Assembly (NCBI GenBank): GCA_035235625.1
Contig: CP141141.1
Span: 41,873,719-41,937,718, forward strand
DNA from: Saururus chinensis
Lineage: Eukaryota > Streptophyta > Magnoliopsida > Piperales > Saururaceae
DNA length: 64,000 bases
Direction of reading: 5' to 3'
Part shown: piece by piece, positions 34,629-46,888 of the stretch
How the letters are laid out: each line of letters begins with the position of its first letter
Numbering within the stretch: the first letter of the stretch is position 1
Notes under the pieces: model-generated
Database searches by the model: none
What the model was told of the DNA's origin: nothing
The model's input: the letters and a program-made list of their open reading frames with translations, nothing else
Translations under genes and position numbers: made by a program

Positions 34629-37600
34629 ATGAAGGGCGTGGAAGAGCAGAAGGTCCCTCTGCTGGCAGCGGAGTCGGGGGGCGTTCTGGGAGTCGGCGGG
34701 GTGGGATCACCATTGGGTGCCAGGATCTGCGTCGAGTCCAAGAAGCTATGGCAGATCGTCGGCCCCGCCATCTTCAGCCGCATCGCCTTGTTCACCATGA
34801 ACGTCGTCACCCAGGCCTTCGCCGGTCATCTTGGCGACCTCGAGCTTGCTTCCATCTCTATCGCCAATAACGTCGTTGTGGGCTTCTCCTTCGGCCTCTT
34901 GGTATCCATCCCTCTATCTTTCCGTCTCTTGTTTGTTTTTACAGTTTTCTTTGCTTCTAGTACCAAGAGTCGTTTTACAGACAGTTTAATCTCATCTGGT
35001 TCCGCTGGCCTGCGATAAATTCCTTGTTTTTCTTGTTTAAAAAGTATGCTTAATATCAAGGCAAATCTTATTATTTATGATACTTGGCGCTGATGTTCTA
35101 ATTAGATAATATGGTTGATTTAGTTAAGTAGCCTGGATTAATTGCAGCTGGGCATGGCAAGTGCACTGGAGACATTATGTGGGCAAGCCTATGGTGCTAA
35201 GAAGTACCGCATGCTGGGGGTCTACATGCAGAGGTCGTGGATAGTGTTAATGGCGGTTGCGATCCTTCTCCTGCCCATCTACTTCTTCGCCACCCCTATC
35301 CTCAAGCTCATCGGCCAGCCGGACGACATTGCAGAGCAGGCCGGCGTCGTGTGTGTCTGGCTGATTCCCCTCCACTTCTCCTTCGCCTTCCAGTTCCCCC
35401 TCCAGCGATTCCTGCAGTGTCAGCTGAAGAATGCCATCATCGCCTACGTCTCCGGTGCAGCTCTGCTGGTCCATTTGTTTGTGAGTTGGCTGTTTGTGTA
35501 CAAGCTGCAGATGGGTGTTGTGGGGGCTGCGTTTACGCTCAACTTCTCGTGGTGGACTGTGGTCCTGGGCTTGATGGCCTACACAATGTTTGGTGGGTGC
35601 CCCATTACATGGGCTGGATTCTCCATGGATGCATTTTCTGGGCTCTGGGAGTTCATCAGGCTGTCGGCTGCTGCTGGTGTTATGTTATGGTAAAAATTAT
35701 CACTAATTTGTTTGGTTACCGGTATGGATGTCATGGATGTGTGAACTAACTTATGGCGATGATTTTGGCCTTTGGGGTTCTTGAAGCTTAGAGAACTGGT
35801 ATTACAGAGTACTGATCTTATTGACCGGGAATCTGAAGAACGCGGAGGTTGCTGTTGATGCTCTCTCCGTATGGTAATGGCTGATGTTTCGTTGTCACTT
35901 GTGACTAATTAATCAAGAACTATTTTAACATTTCTGAAAAGTTAAAACTTGTGCCAATCACTCAAATAAGTGATCTGTGGAATTTCATACTTGTCTTTTT
36001 TTAATGGCGAAGCATCTACTAATTTATATATTTGACTTGATTTTGGCATTGCAGCATGACAATCAACGGCTGGGAGCTTATGATTCCGTTCGCCTTTTTT
36101 GCTGGCACAGGGTATGATTCCTAACGAGCCTATCTCTCGAGTATCATCAAGATTAATAAATTTGAAGATTCTATAGAATTACTCTCTCGGTCCTACATCA
36201 ATAACTTAATTTAAATTTTTTAAAAGAAAATTACCTTTGCGACATTGAGTATCGTACATGATAGGCTATGTCATGTCATCACAACAGCTTTTTAAAACTG
36301 AGCCTCTTATAAATCAACGGTAGCTTCATCATGTCATGTGTGAAACTCGTGTAATATGATTTTTTTCAATATAAACTAAATTAAATAGAAAATAAAATGG
36401 AGGTATTAACTATTAATGTAATGCAGGCACACAATAAAAAGAATAAAATAATTTTTTAAAACCAAATAATTGACCTAGCGAACACTCCCAACAGAATTGT
36501 CAGATCTCCCGCGTATCACGAATATAAAATTAGGCTGTTCAGTTTGTGACAAGTTATTAAAATGAAACTTTAAGTGGGTAAGGAAGTGACAATACATGTC
36601 CCATAAATTTTCTTTTTTTTTTTTAAGTGAACTTTGGATTGCTTTGTAAGTAGACGGGGCAAAAGCGAACACGCATGGTGTTTGGCTTTTGCGGTGGAAA
36701 AACGGCGCTTCGGTCGGCATATCCGCGTGTCATGAAAATGACCCACGGGAGTTTTTATAGCATACATGGCTGTTGTGAGAGTACTACTCACAGCGGATCT
36801 GAACAAGAAAACTGGTTCAGAGTGCAAACCGTTTTGGCTCCATCAGATACTCGGGTGTAGCATGTCTTTGCCTTTGGGGATCAGACATCACAGTCAGCAT
36901 CTTCTTCGATGAAGGTGACATGGCCACCATTTAAGACCACTTTATTGTCGGATGCCTTATCTTTTTTTCCCTGGCGGACACTCAGCCGAACCATTTTACC
37001 CGCCTCGACTAAACACCTGCTAGTGCTTGGGATTTCTGAATCACTTGTACTAACAACTGCTAATTAATTAAACCTGAGATGAGTGCAGCTGTTCCAGATC
37101 ATGAACTTCTAAAAGAATAGCATCTAGTTTAATCTAACAACTAAACCAGCTTAATTAGTTTATATCTTATGTTTCGCATGATTGCAGCGTACGTGTGGCA
37201 AACGAGCTAGGAGCAGGCAACGGGAAGGCAGCAAAGTTTGCCACAACAGTATCTGTGTGGACCTCGCTCCTGATCGGCCTCTGCTTCTGGACTCTCACCG
37301 TCGTCCTCCACGACAAGTTCGCCTACATTTTCACGTCCAGCCCCATCATCCTCAAGGCTGTCAACAAACTGGCCATACTCTTGGCCTTCACCATCCTCCT
37401 CAACAGCATCCAACCCATTCTCTCAGGTCTGTCCTCATCACCTGCATATGGCCAGCGACACTGGTCCTCTTCTTCTGCCCCATCGATTATACGCTTGTGA
37501 TGTAATGGCTTTTGATCATATGTCCGTTCTTACAAAATTTACAGGCGTGGCTGTTGGGTCAGGTTGGCAATCCTTTGTGGCGTATGTGAACATCGGATCT

Positions 37601-37959
37601 TACTACCTGATTGGAGTCCCTCTTGGCATTTTCCTAGGGTGGGTCTTCCACCTTGGGGTTTTGGTAGGTTCTACACCACAAGACTTCAGTTCTCTCATCA
37701 TCTCACAAATAACGCAAATGATATAACACACAATTGAAATAGGGCATTTGGGCTGGGATGATTGGCGGAACTGCTGTTCAAACACTTATTTTGGCTTATG
37801 TCACCATCCGGTGTGATTGGGACAAGGAGGTAAGCCACCATAGAGTTGCCAAATGCTAATTAGTTTTCATTAAGCTATTTGTTTCATCTACTGTTAACAA
37901 TTCTTTTGTAGGCCATGAAGGCGGTTTCACGCATGAATAAAGAAGGAATCATTCATTGA
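34629..37959 (+). CDS. MATE efflux transporter (DETOXIFICATION family)
   Basis: Eight exons: 34629-34901, 35148-35689, 35787-35873, 36055-36111, 37188-37426, 37545-37663, 37743-37829, 37912-37959. All introns are GT/AG and phases join, giving 1,452 nt and 483 residues, normal for plant DTX proteins. The family has 12 membrane spans and exports flavonoids, alkaloids, organic acids or toxins by H+ or Na+ antiport at the plasma membrane or tonoplast. Diagnostic pieces are [20 protein letters not shown] (exon 1), [20 protein letters not shown] (start of exon 2), [19 protein letters not shown] (exon 3), the junction [19 protein letters not shown] (exons 4-5) and [10 protein letters not shown] (exon 6). 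The ATG at 34629 has AACC before it and is the first in frame; no upstream ATG extends it. Substrate is not predictable. Intron 4 is long (1,076 bp) and holds a MITE-like insert. Confidence 0.95.
36185..36415. mobile_element. Stowaway-like MITE in MATE intron 4, possibly split
   Basis: The left part CTCTCTCGGTCCTACATCAA and the right part AATAAAATGGAGGTATTAAC resemble the two ends of the family. About 135 bp of unrelated sequence separates the halves, so another insertion may lie inside it. Confidence 0.4.
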
Positions 37960-38215
37960 AAGCTACAGAATGAGGGAATTATTTGGTCTCTTATTGTACT
38001 TGACCCCCCACGATTGATATGTGATTATACAGGAACGCTTAATTAAACTCCTACCACAGCATCGGCTAGACATATATAGCTTCAGCCATCCGCTCCATCG
38101 ATCGTATATGCTAAGAGTCAAGTGTGTAGAGTCTACTGTTAACAGATGGTCGCTGCCCAGGGTTAGCCAGATAAGCTAGCCATTGATGAATTGAAGTAGA
38201 CCAAATATCACATTT

Positions 38216-38257
<42 letters not shown>

Positions 38258-39339
38258 TATTAACTAATTAATTAAAATGATTTCGTCTAATCATTCTTCT
38301 TCTTTAATACTAACCACTACTCTGTAATTTGATCTAGCTCTTTATGGGCCTCATTAAGTTGGGCTTAGTCTCTTAGTTGTTGCCCGACATGTTGTGTGGG
38401 CTTTTATCAAGATCCACTGGATCAGCTCCCTCCACGGGACCATACTTCTCCAATCCCATCCGTACATTAATGTCGGATCCCTTCAATCTAGCATGTCTAG
38501 TGTGATATTCATGATATAACTATATAATGCATGCACTTACTTTTAAAATCATATTTCCTCCTCATTTTTTTTTCTTCTAGAAATAAGAGCAACGAAGACA
38601 ACTTTTTAACTAGAGCATTCTTAAAGAACAAAAGCTTTAATATGATGAAAGTTGCTTACGTTCTTGTTCGATAACATCTTTAATGTCAAAACTAACAAAA
38701 TTGGACTTGAGCGTACTCTACCAAATGATTAACACCATATCAAACAACATAACATAAATATTATCAATCATCATGTTCATCCACAAGACAAAACCAGTCT
38801 TATTATAACTTAATCTGAGATAACTTCTTAGTCAGACTCATAGTAAACTCAGTTTAGTCTTTCCGGCACACTATTAACTGTAGAGTATAAAGAGTTACAA
38901 GTCGTCTCCTAGGTCATGTTCATGACACAATTTCTTAAATTGACCATATAAATATTTGTGGCCCTAATTTATCCTTAAAACTTTAATTTTATAATCTAGT
39001 TGATTTTTTACCTCAAGAAGCAATCAATTGCCTCATATTTTTGTGAGGTCTGGTAAACATGCCCATCAGAAAAATGAATCGACAAAAGTGTTAAAATAAT
39101 TGCCCTCACATTAAATGAACTACATACGTGGAATTGAATCAACTTTAATGGTTGAGAAGCTCTCAAACTCTTATAGAAATTAAGGTTTTCTTGTATACTT
39201 CACATCAAAACAAAAAACTATATGACTGTCTAACCTCAATTATATCCTTTTACATGGCTGACTCGATGACATATGCCCCACTTTCTACGTTGTATTGTTT
39301 CCATCTTGCAAGGTCATATTTCGTATACCCAGCTTGGGG
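37960..39339. other. Intergenic; MATE 3' flank, (TA)n, no gene
   Basis: Starts with the MATE 3' untranslated region (no unambiguous polyadenylation signal). A 36 bp (TA)n run is at 38219-38254. The rest is AT-rich. The 91-residue ORF at 39152-39427 is not recognised and runs into the next element. Confidence 0.45.
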
Positions 39340-39770
39340 TGTTAATTCACCAAGCCAAATTGAGTATTGGTCTTGCTTGGCTTTAACTCCGGTTGTTCCG
39401 GTTATTCCAGATCAGCTTGAACACTAGTTGTTCAAGCTTGGCTCCAGGATTGTTCAAACTTGGCTCGAAGATTGTTCAAGTTCAAACGTTTCAGCTTGAG
39501 CTTGGCCTAAAGTAGAAATTCAAATCTCATAAGGCGCCCAGCTCAACCTAGGCATGTTCTAATGCAAAAAATAGTGAAATATTATTAAATTAAATGATGC
39601 TAAAAGTAATCAATATAAATATAAAAAAAAAATAGTTCATGGACCAAAACAATACCCCGTAAGGTGGTTGCAACGAGTTAACAAAATTTTAGAGCAAAAT
39701 AGCAATAAGAGAATAGAAGATACTCTTGTTATCACTAGGGACCATTTTGATCATTTTGTTTGTGTTATTA

Positions 39771-42461
39771 TGTCAAGCCTCGATATTTTAAAATTTATTT
39801 TTATAAATAAAACTACAAAAATAAATTTTTAAATTTTTTTTGTCAAACATTCGATAAATTATCTTAGGGTATGAGCTAAACATTTTTTGAACATACGTAT
39901 ACAAAATTAGAGTATATTAATAATCCAAGTCAAATCATATCTTATATCACACATGCTCTTGCCCAAGTACATGTATGAATATTTTGATGTACACAAATAC
40001 AAACAAATTGGCACTCACGTGCCCAAAATTATCTACCTTAAAGTAAGAAAATATTAAATATGTCAAGTTGCCTAACAACATCGTCCTTGCCACACATCCA
40101 ATGTCTTAAAGTAACTTTAAACCTATAAAGAATCTGCATCACACAGGTGTTGCGTATACGAATATACCCAATGCGATGACTAAACATGTACTATATAATA
40201 ACAATGTACATAATTATATTACATCATCACAAATTAACAACTATCATAACCAATAGCAACATCATCATCACACATAAGTAGAATAAGCATAACATTCACT
40301 AATTATTTCACATGATTTTACAATCATAATGTGACTCTCACTCAGAAGTCTCCAACTTCATAAGCACAAGTCAAAGATTTTTTATGATACAGTAGCCACG
40401 TCTATGAGAACAGCCTCACCTCATTAGATCATAAACTACTCACATTTGGACTTCAACTATTTTGAAGTCTGCCCTCCTCATCCATGCTATGAAGCTAAGA
40501 TCCACAAAGGGCTCATTGACCAAAATAGTTGAAGTTCCGACTTCTATGATTATTAAAACATGTTATATTACGCTACACAAGAGTAATTATCTTTTTATGT
40601 TCTAGTCCATTCGAACAAAACTCCCAGGCCAGTGAAGTGATTATACATAACTCTCATTTTTAGAGAGCCAAAAAACCTTAATCCTTTTTTCATACTAAGC
40701 ATCTTCTATCTATGTGGCTAAAGACTCACTTAAGGAGTCATGACACTGAAGGTTCCTCTCGGACCTTAGATGCCAAAAGACACCAGTCTTGGGGTGCGAT
40801 CCATTATAAGGATATTCACACACAAAAATACATATATTCAAATATAACATTATCACATATAATTACAATTTCATAGATAGAATTACATGTTATTACTTCT
40901 CATAATAATAGCCTAACATTTATAGCAATTCTTGCTAAAATACCTAAAAGTGACTTATTCTCGGTGGACTCATTGATGTGTTGACCAAGTCACCGATGAC
41001 CATCAGTAACTCATTGGCGCGTCAAACCCCTTGTTGATAGTGGGATACAAGGACAACCATCCTCATCAGCACCTCACGGATGCGTCGACCTCACTACCGA
41101 TGACCCATCGATAACACACCAACATGTCGATACTCATCACCCAAAACCAATATTGTTGTTGATAGACTCATTGATGTGTTAGCTAAGACACTGATGACCA
41201 TCAGTAACTCATCTATATATCGAAATCTTACCGACAGTGGGGTGGCAAGGACAACCATTCTCATTGGCACCTCACTAACGCGTCGACCTCACTATTGGTG
41301 ACCCGCAAGTAACATATCAATGTGTCAATGTTCATCAATATCAGCACTGTCATCTCCTTCATTACATTGCAACGTCATCAACATGTCAATAGACATGCCA
41401 ATGGTCAAAAAGAAATAACATAAATTATCCAAACTTCCCAAAATCACTTCATATCGTGACATATCATAATCATTCTCACACATAACCTTTCCATCATAAC
41501 AAATGATGATTCTTACTATCAATTGATCACTAAGCATATTATCTTAACATAATCATGATAAAATCTCATAATTATCCTCTATATGCTTTCATATCATACA
41601 AGTAATCAAAACATATCTCATACAATCACTTCAAAACCAAACCATGGAATTGAGACTTGCAATCTTACATAAAATCATGATTCCTTAATATTACCATGAC
41701 ATTAATTCACAAAGAATCTTATTTTCATGCTTTCATGTCTAATAATTTCATAATTTAAACTATACATACATATTCTATGTCAAATCACAATAGAAGGTTT
41801 GCAATCCGACCTATTTTATGGTGTTAAAGTCCTCCCTCATACACAATGTTGATTAATCCCCGCAGAAATATACTTCTTCCCTTGATTTCTCTTGATTTTG
41901 AAAGTCATTGATCTTCTCTTTTTTTATTTGGAGAGGTTTTTTCAAGAGAAATAAAGTTTTAAGGCCTTAAAAGTCACTTATAAGGGAAATAAAATAAAAT
42001 TTTAATTTAAAACCATCAAACTGGGTGGTTTTTTAGTTAACTTCTGATTATACTTAGTCCCAACTTCGAATGGTCATAACTTCCTCATACGAATCCAATT
42101 AATGTGTTCTTGGTGACGTAAGAAGATATTTCTATGTACTTTCTAACCCTAGAATTTTAGATCTAAACTCATTATGTAGAAAAAGTTATAACTTTAAGAA
42201 TGACTAAGGGTAAAATCTATAGGTGTTTGCAAGTCATGAATGCACTTTAGGTCCAACTTTATACAATCATAACTCTTTCATCCAAACTCCAATTTATGCA
42301 TTATTAAATGTGTTTCGAAGCTATTTATGTTTAGTTTTTATCTTTAAAGTTTCACAATTAAATTAAACCCATATAATAAGTTCTTAAAATGACCAAATGT
42401 TAAATTTATTATTTTCCATGTGGCCAAATATAGGGAATTTAGAAAATTCTCAGATGTTACA
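39771..42461 (-). mobile_element. Solo LTR, family C, copy 1
   Basis: 2,691 bp, starting TGTCAAGCCTCG and ending CAGATGTTACA, flanked by TATTA (39766-39770) and CATTA (42462-42466), a 5 bp duplication with one mismatch. It is antisense. Its middle (40330-40810) is the complement of the plus-strand copy at 55480-55660 and 60700-60940. No coding sequence. Near the right end a conserved LTR core occurs twice (about 42065-42150 and 42250-42335). Confidence 0.82.
40970..41400. repeat. Inverted and tandem CATCGGTGA-type repeat module in LTR C
   Basis: Dense short repeats such as GACTCATTGATGTGTTG, TCACCGATGACCATCAGTAA, GCGCGTCAA and GCGTCGACCTCACTA occur in two tandem blocks (about 40970-41130 and 41160-41320). 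Many are near-palindromic. The matching module in copy 2 is at 55095-55370. Confidence 0.75.
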
Positions 42462-43035
42462 CATTACTTTAGATTCTCACCCCTAGTTGCTAAGGATTTA
42501 GCATACCTATGAAGTATTAATAAACTTGTTACACTTCAATTCTTTAATGTCATTGTTGAAGAGAATTCTTCTCTTCTACAATTCTTCTCTTCTAATTCTC
42601 AATAATTGAATACCTTTTATAGACAATATCATATAAATTGGGAAGAAAATAGGGTAGTAATTGTATAGCCAATATTGTCGATTTTTTATATATCTTATTT
42701 TTTTAGTCAGGTTATCTCTATAGATTTTGTTTCAAACTTTAGAAGAATTGTTGGGTATGTTAGTGTGATATCACGTTAAAATTAAAATATTTAGATATGT
42801 TTATATATTTTATTTAGTTTTATTTCTATGATACACATGTTAAGCACACATCACATGTGTAGTGTGTCTTTATATATATAGTCTAAGCTTCTTTCGAGCC
42901 AAGCCGAGTGAGTAGACATATGTTTGAACTCAATTCAAGTATACTTAGAGTATATTTGAGTTCGAGTCTAGTTGTTCCAAGCCGAGCTAAGCCATCTCCA
43001 CTCGACAAGTCGGCTCAACTTGTTAACAATCCTGC

Positions 43036-44960
43036 TTCCGACTTTGGATTCATATGTTTTTGCTCTTGTTAACTTTTTTAGGACTCCTTTCTTAGTGTCA
43101 ACGAGCTTTATTAAATGACACCTCAAATGGGTCAATTTTTTCGAGCTTTTTGGGTGGGTCCTACATATATGGCACACCTCTCTATGATTGGTTTTTGTAT
43201 TTTTCATATATTACTGATGGTTTTTTCTTTTATTTTGATAATTACCTTCAACAACAAACAAGGGAAAAAGTACATCACTATCCTATCTCAACTAAAGATA
43301 TGCCAAACTTATATGAACTTATTTTTTCATTCATTATTTAATTCATTGATGTCTATACTGATCCAGTTGTCGTTTAGTAAATGTCCTTACGCCATCAACT
43401 TAACTTTATGGCATTGGCTTCCCCTTGTTGGAGTCAAAGCCCACTGAGAATTAATTTATTTCTATATTTTTAGAGGGTAATTTTAAAATTCTAACAAATG
43501 GAGTTATTGTGCTTGCTTGTAATTGTCAAGACACGAGTTATTATAAATATTAAAAATAGAGAAAATATTTGCGAATAGATAAAAACTTGGGGAGGTATTT
43601 ACAAATTTCTTATAATTATATGTACATATAATTTATGTTCATTTTCTATGTATAATTTATATTTATTATGTGTGTGTAATTTATGTATATTATGATGCTT
43701 AAAGTATATATTGTGATTGTAACATGAAGGGAGACCTATGTTTGATGCATGCTTTATTTTTAATTTATTTTAATTTTTTAACTAATTATTATATTTAAAC
43801 ACAATACACATACATTCTTGCCATTATACTAAATAGCCTCAAAGCAATTGTCCATATCATCCCAAACGTGGATCCACCACTAAATGCATATCCATTGGAA
43901 AGCAATTGTCCAGATCATTTATATACATCCCAAATCCCACGCGCTCTCTCTGTCCCACATTAATAGCTTCATTTAGTTTTTCAAAATAAACCAAAACCAA
44001 GTGATACTATTAATATAGGACAAAATAAATAGTTAATAGACATTTGAATATCTTGAGAGGTACCTTGTTGATGGATGTAGATAGGAGATGATTCTTCTTA
44101 TCTCGTGCGTTTAGACTTTAGACCAGTTGGATTGAGATTGTTTCAGTGAGCACCGCCTTTGTTGTCTCCCGGACTCCATGATTAAATTAACTTTTACATG
44201 GGATGAATTTACAAATATGGTAAAACCCGTTGATTCGATAGACCCGCATAGGGCCCGCATATTCAACACATGGTCATACTGAATTTAAAGCACAACCCAT
44301 ATGGTTTCGTGTGGGAGACATCCCGTAAGTTAACCATCTTTCTTAGCAATATTACTGTCCTAGACTACTTCTATGCTGGATGATTATATTCATAGCATAC
44401 TATCTTTGTGGTGCACCATAGAGTACGAATTATGTGATCACGAAAGTTGGCATTGCCAGTTCGTGACAGTGATACGTAGAGTCCTAGCATGGTACATAAC
44501 TGAAAGGTGACAATGTTAGGACCATGTTACATAACTATACACCATGTTAAGATTTTATGTATCATGGTAAGATCCCTATTTACTCTGGTCATCCTAATTG
44601 TGTCCTAATTTAGGGGGCAAATAGGTTTTGAGGGTTCTACTTATCCCCCATTCTTTCTTGGATGCGACAAATTTAAAACCTAAAGGCGCACAATCCCTCT
44701 TATGTGGAATACTCAATCCCGGATACTGAATTTTCCCTTGTATTCATGTTCAATATTTAATATTATTTCACATGAACTACATCCTTCTTTAGATCATATA
44801 GCTTTTATAAAATGCATTTGACTATTATGGAAGCAGTACTGAGCTTGGTCCCAAAGTGCGAGAATTTCGGTACACAAGGAAATTAGCAGTTCCGAGGATT
44901 GAGGTAAAGATATGGTCTTTGATTTGGTTAAAATTATAAGTAAAGACTACTAGCATCAAC
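43036..44960. other. Intergenic; one short MITE, no gene
   Basis: 43943-44030 is a short Stowaway-like element: CTCTCTGTCCCACATTAATA at the left, ACTATTAATATAGGACAAAA at the right. The ORF at 43115-43447 is AT-rich and not recognised. 44450-44580 has repeated ATGTTACATAACT/ACCATGTTA phrases. The last 100 bp are the tRNA upstream flank. Confidence 0.45.
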
Positions 44961-45032
44961 GGGCGTTTGGTCTAGTGGTATGATTCTCGCTTTGGGTGCG
45001 AGAGGTCGCGAGTTCGATTCTCGCAACGCCCC
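44961..45032 (+). tRNA. tRNA-Pro(UGG): tRNA-Pro (anticodon UGG)
   Basis: 72 nt cloverleaf without intron. Acceptor stem GGGCGTT pairs with AACGCCC. The D-arm includes TGGTCTAGTGG (internal A box). Anticodon stem CTCGC/GCGAG encloses TTTGGGT with anticodon TGG. The T-arm is GCGAG-TTCGATT-CTCGC (B box). Discriminator is C. All stems pair fully, so it looks functional. It decodes CCA and, by wobble, other Pro codons, and is transcribed by Pol III from its internal boxes. The 3' CCA is not encoded. Confidence 0.97.
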
Positions 45033-45832
45033 CCATCCTTCACACGAGAATCTCGTGACGAGATAAAGCTCTTTATTTTTGCTTGTGTGTTATTTTACGA
45101 TTCACACTTATTCTTATGGGTTTTTAGAGAACACTGTAAATCTGTAGTACACCTACACTGACAATTTGATGGTCTTTTTCTTTTTTGGATTTTCTTATGA
45201 TGAGGTAGGCCTTAAGCTGGAGAAAGTATCTTGTAGAACCTTTCTACCACGGTGCACATGTCCTTTTATCTTTGAACATGTTATCCGAAATTTGTGCCAT
45301 TTTTTACTCACTTTTATGCGGTTTTACTAGATAATTTTTCCTTAAGCGGGATCCCTCACTACTTATCTCCTTAATGTTGTGTACCTACCACACTTACTCA
45401 CTGTTGGAGACCTTCAAAGAATAGGGCCTGTTTTGTTCATGGCAGATTGGATCTTGGAGGGGGAGATGGAAGGAATATAAAAAAAATTGTACATAGAGTA
45501 TCCACCCTAGTATTGTAGGGTAACCGATGAACAACAGAGAAACAGTGGATCATACTTAGTAGTTGTCTAAAGAGGTAACATTTTTGGCTAAAATAATCTA
45601 TGAAAATCTTTACAAGTAACAGGCTTGGCTTGGCTTGCCTTTTAAGATCTGGACACCATATACACAAAGAAATAGCAATACCAAAATTATGTCGCTTTGT
45701 AGAGACATGCAGGTGGGACTTTAAGCTAGTTTGATCCAACTACTCCACAAAGAACTCGTCTCAGCACCGCTTCCTCCTTTCCATCCAAATTCCATATTCC
45801 TGGATGCGCCGAAAAGGCCAAAACCCATTCAA
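45033..45832. other. Intergenic between tRNA-Pro and the ANTH gene
   Basis: Includes the 3' flank of the minus-strand ANTH gene. The 100-residue minus-strand ORF at 45437-45739 resembles no known family. Confidence 0.45.
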
Positions 45833-46888
45833 TTAATCTCCCACCGACATCACCAGCCCCGTCAACCTCCCGGACGCGAACATGACCGAGTCGCTTGAAT
45901 GCCTCAACACCCGTTCTGTAAACCGAGCTGACTCAGTTCCCCTCAGCCTCCCACGATGCAATGTCTTCCCCACCTCCCTTGTCTCCTCTCCAGTCCCGAT
46001 CTTCACCTTCATCTCCCTCACGAGACCCAGCAGCGACTCCCCAGCTCCCAGTTTCCTCTTCACCTCCTCCCCAGCAGAAGTCAACAGCAGCACCCGCTCC
46101 TTGCAGCCCTCCAGCCGCTTCAACTGGCAGACCAACTCAACCGAGTCGCCAAAGTTCAAACACCCGAGTCTGTCATTCATGTCCTTCATCCTCACCAGCA
46201 GCTCTCTCTGCGTCAGCACGCTCTCCTCCCCAACCAACCTCACCACCTCCCCCAGCAGCCTATTTTCTTGAAAAGAAGCAAACTCAGGTGCTTTCCCCAT
46301 CTCTTCAACTACTCCCACCAGCGCATCTATCTCCTTCAACAAAGCTGCGTTGGACAGAGCCGATACGCTCTCTTCCGTCGAGCAAGAGCTGGAAGAAAGA
46401 AAAGTCCCTGTGATTCTTGAAACATGTAGGATCTGCTCAAGGGCTCTAGCATACCATCTGACCCACTGAGCCAGCTGCCACGAGACCGGGCTGGAATCGT
46501 CTCGGAAATTAGAGAGGTTGAGATAGTTTCTTCCCCCGGCGGAAGGGTAGATGCAGAGCTGGTCCTGCAGGATGAAGGAGCCATCCCGGACGATGTGGTG
46601 GACGCAGACCAGGCACTTGAGGGCGACGGAGGAATTGCGTGTGGTGTGGAGGCGGGCCATGAGGGCGTCGACACAGGAGGCTGCCGTGATGCGGGAGCCA
46701 TGGCCAAAAGCGAGGAGGGCGGCTACGTGCTTGTCATGGGGCGGGCTAACGGCATCGTGGGTGGTGGCCCGGAGGACAGCGAGGTGGGGAGAGCGGGCGT
46801 CCGGCTTGGAGAGTAGGGCGGCTTTGGTGATGGAGGCCTTGTCCTTGACGTAGCCCAAGAGGCCCCGGAGGGTGCTTGGTCGACCCAT
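45833..46888 (-). CDS. ANTH/ENTH-domain clathrin assembly protein
   Basis: Intronless gene of 351 residues. The N-terminus MGRPSTLRGLLGYVKDKASI followed by TKAALLS, then KHVAALLAFGHGSRITAASC and VALKCLVCVHHIVRDGSFIL, is the ANTH/CALM fold (about residues 10-150), which binds phosphoinositides and clathrin and recruits coats at the plasma membrane or trans-Golgi. The rest is helical and lacks the long NPF or DLL-rich clathrin-binding tail of larger CALM proteins. Short, intronless proteins of this kind belong to the group annotated as 'putative clathrin assembly protein' related to Arabidopsis At4g40080. The start ATG is the first in frame and opens directly on the conserved N-terminal helix. 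Opposite-strand ORFs here are GC-driven shadows. Function in this plant is inferred from the family. Confidence 0.93.
   Translation of the reverse strand: MGRPSTLRGLLGYVKDKASITKAALLSKPDARSPHLAVLRATTHDAVSPPHDKHVAALLAFGHGSRITAASCVDALMARLHTTRNSSVALKCLVCVHHIVRDGSFILQDQLCIYPSAGGRNYLNLSNFRDDSSPVSWQLAQWVRWYARALEQILHVSRITGTFLSSSSCSTEESVSALSNAALLKEIDALVGVVEEMGKAPEFASFQENRLLGEVVRLVGEESVLTQRELLVRMKDMNDRLGCLNFGDSVELVCQLKRLEGCKERVLLLTSAGEEVKRKLGAGESLLGLVREMKVKIGTGEETREVGKTLHRGRLRGTESARFTERVLRHSSDSVMFASGRLTGLVMSVGD

Larger units (their letters stand above)
39340..43035. mobile_element. hAT-like element remnant carrying an inserted LTR
   Basis: The left end GGGGTGTTAATTCACCAAGC and the reverse complement of the right end AGGATTGTTAACAAGTTGAG are inverted. 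Both lead into repetitive GCTTGGCT/AGCTTGAGCTTGG phrases, as in plant hAT elements whose ends read GGGTGTTAAC..AGCC. The two flanks (39340-39770 and about 42870-43035) surround the solo LTR at 39771-42461. An 8 bp duplication was not found, so this call is tentative. Confidence 0.45.

Noticed and set aside
35237-35749. 170-residue ORF in another frame of MATE exon 2
   Set aside because: Frame shadow; the true frame carries MATE motifs and matches the splice phases.
36475-36860. ORFs in MATE intron 4 as an extra exon or nested gene
   Set aside because: The exon 4 to exon 5 junction is seamless ([12 protein letters not shown]) without them and they resemble no known protein.
45882-46853. Plus-strand ORFs of 129-154 residues
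   Set aside because: They lie wholly opposite the ANTH gene, are Pro/Ser-rich by composition and match no family.
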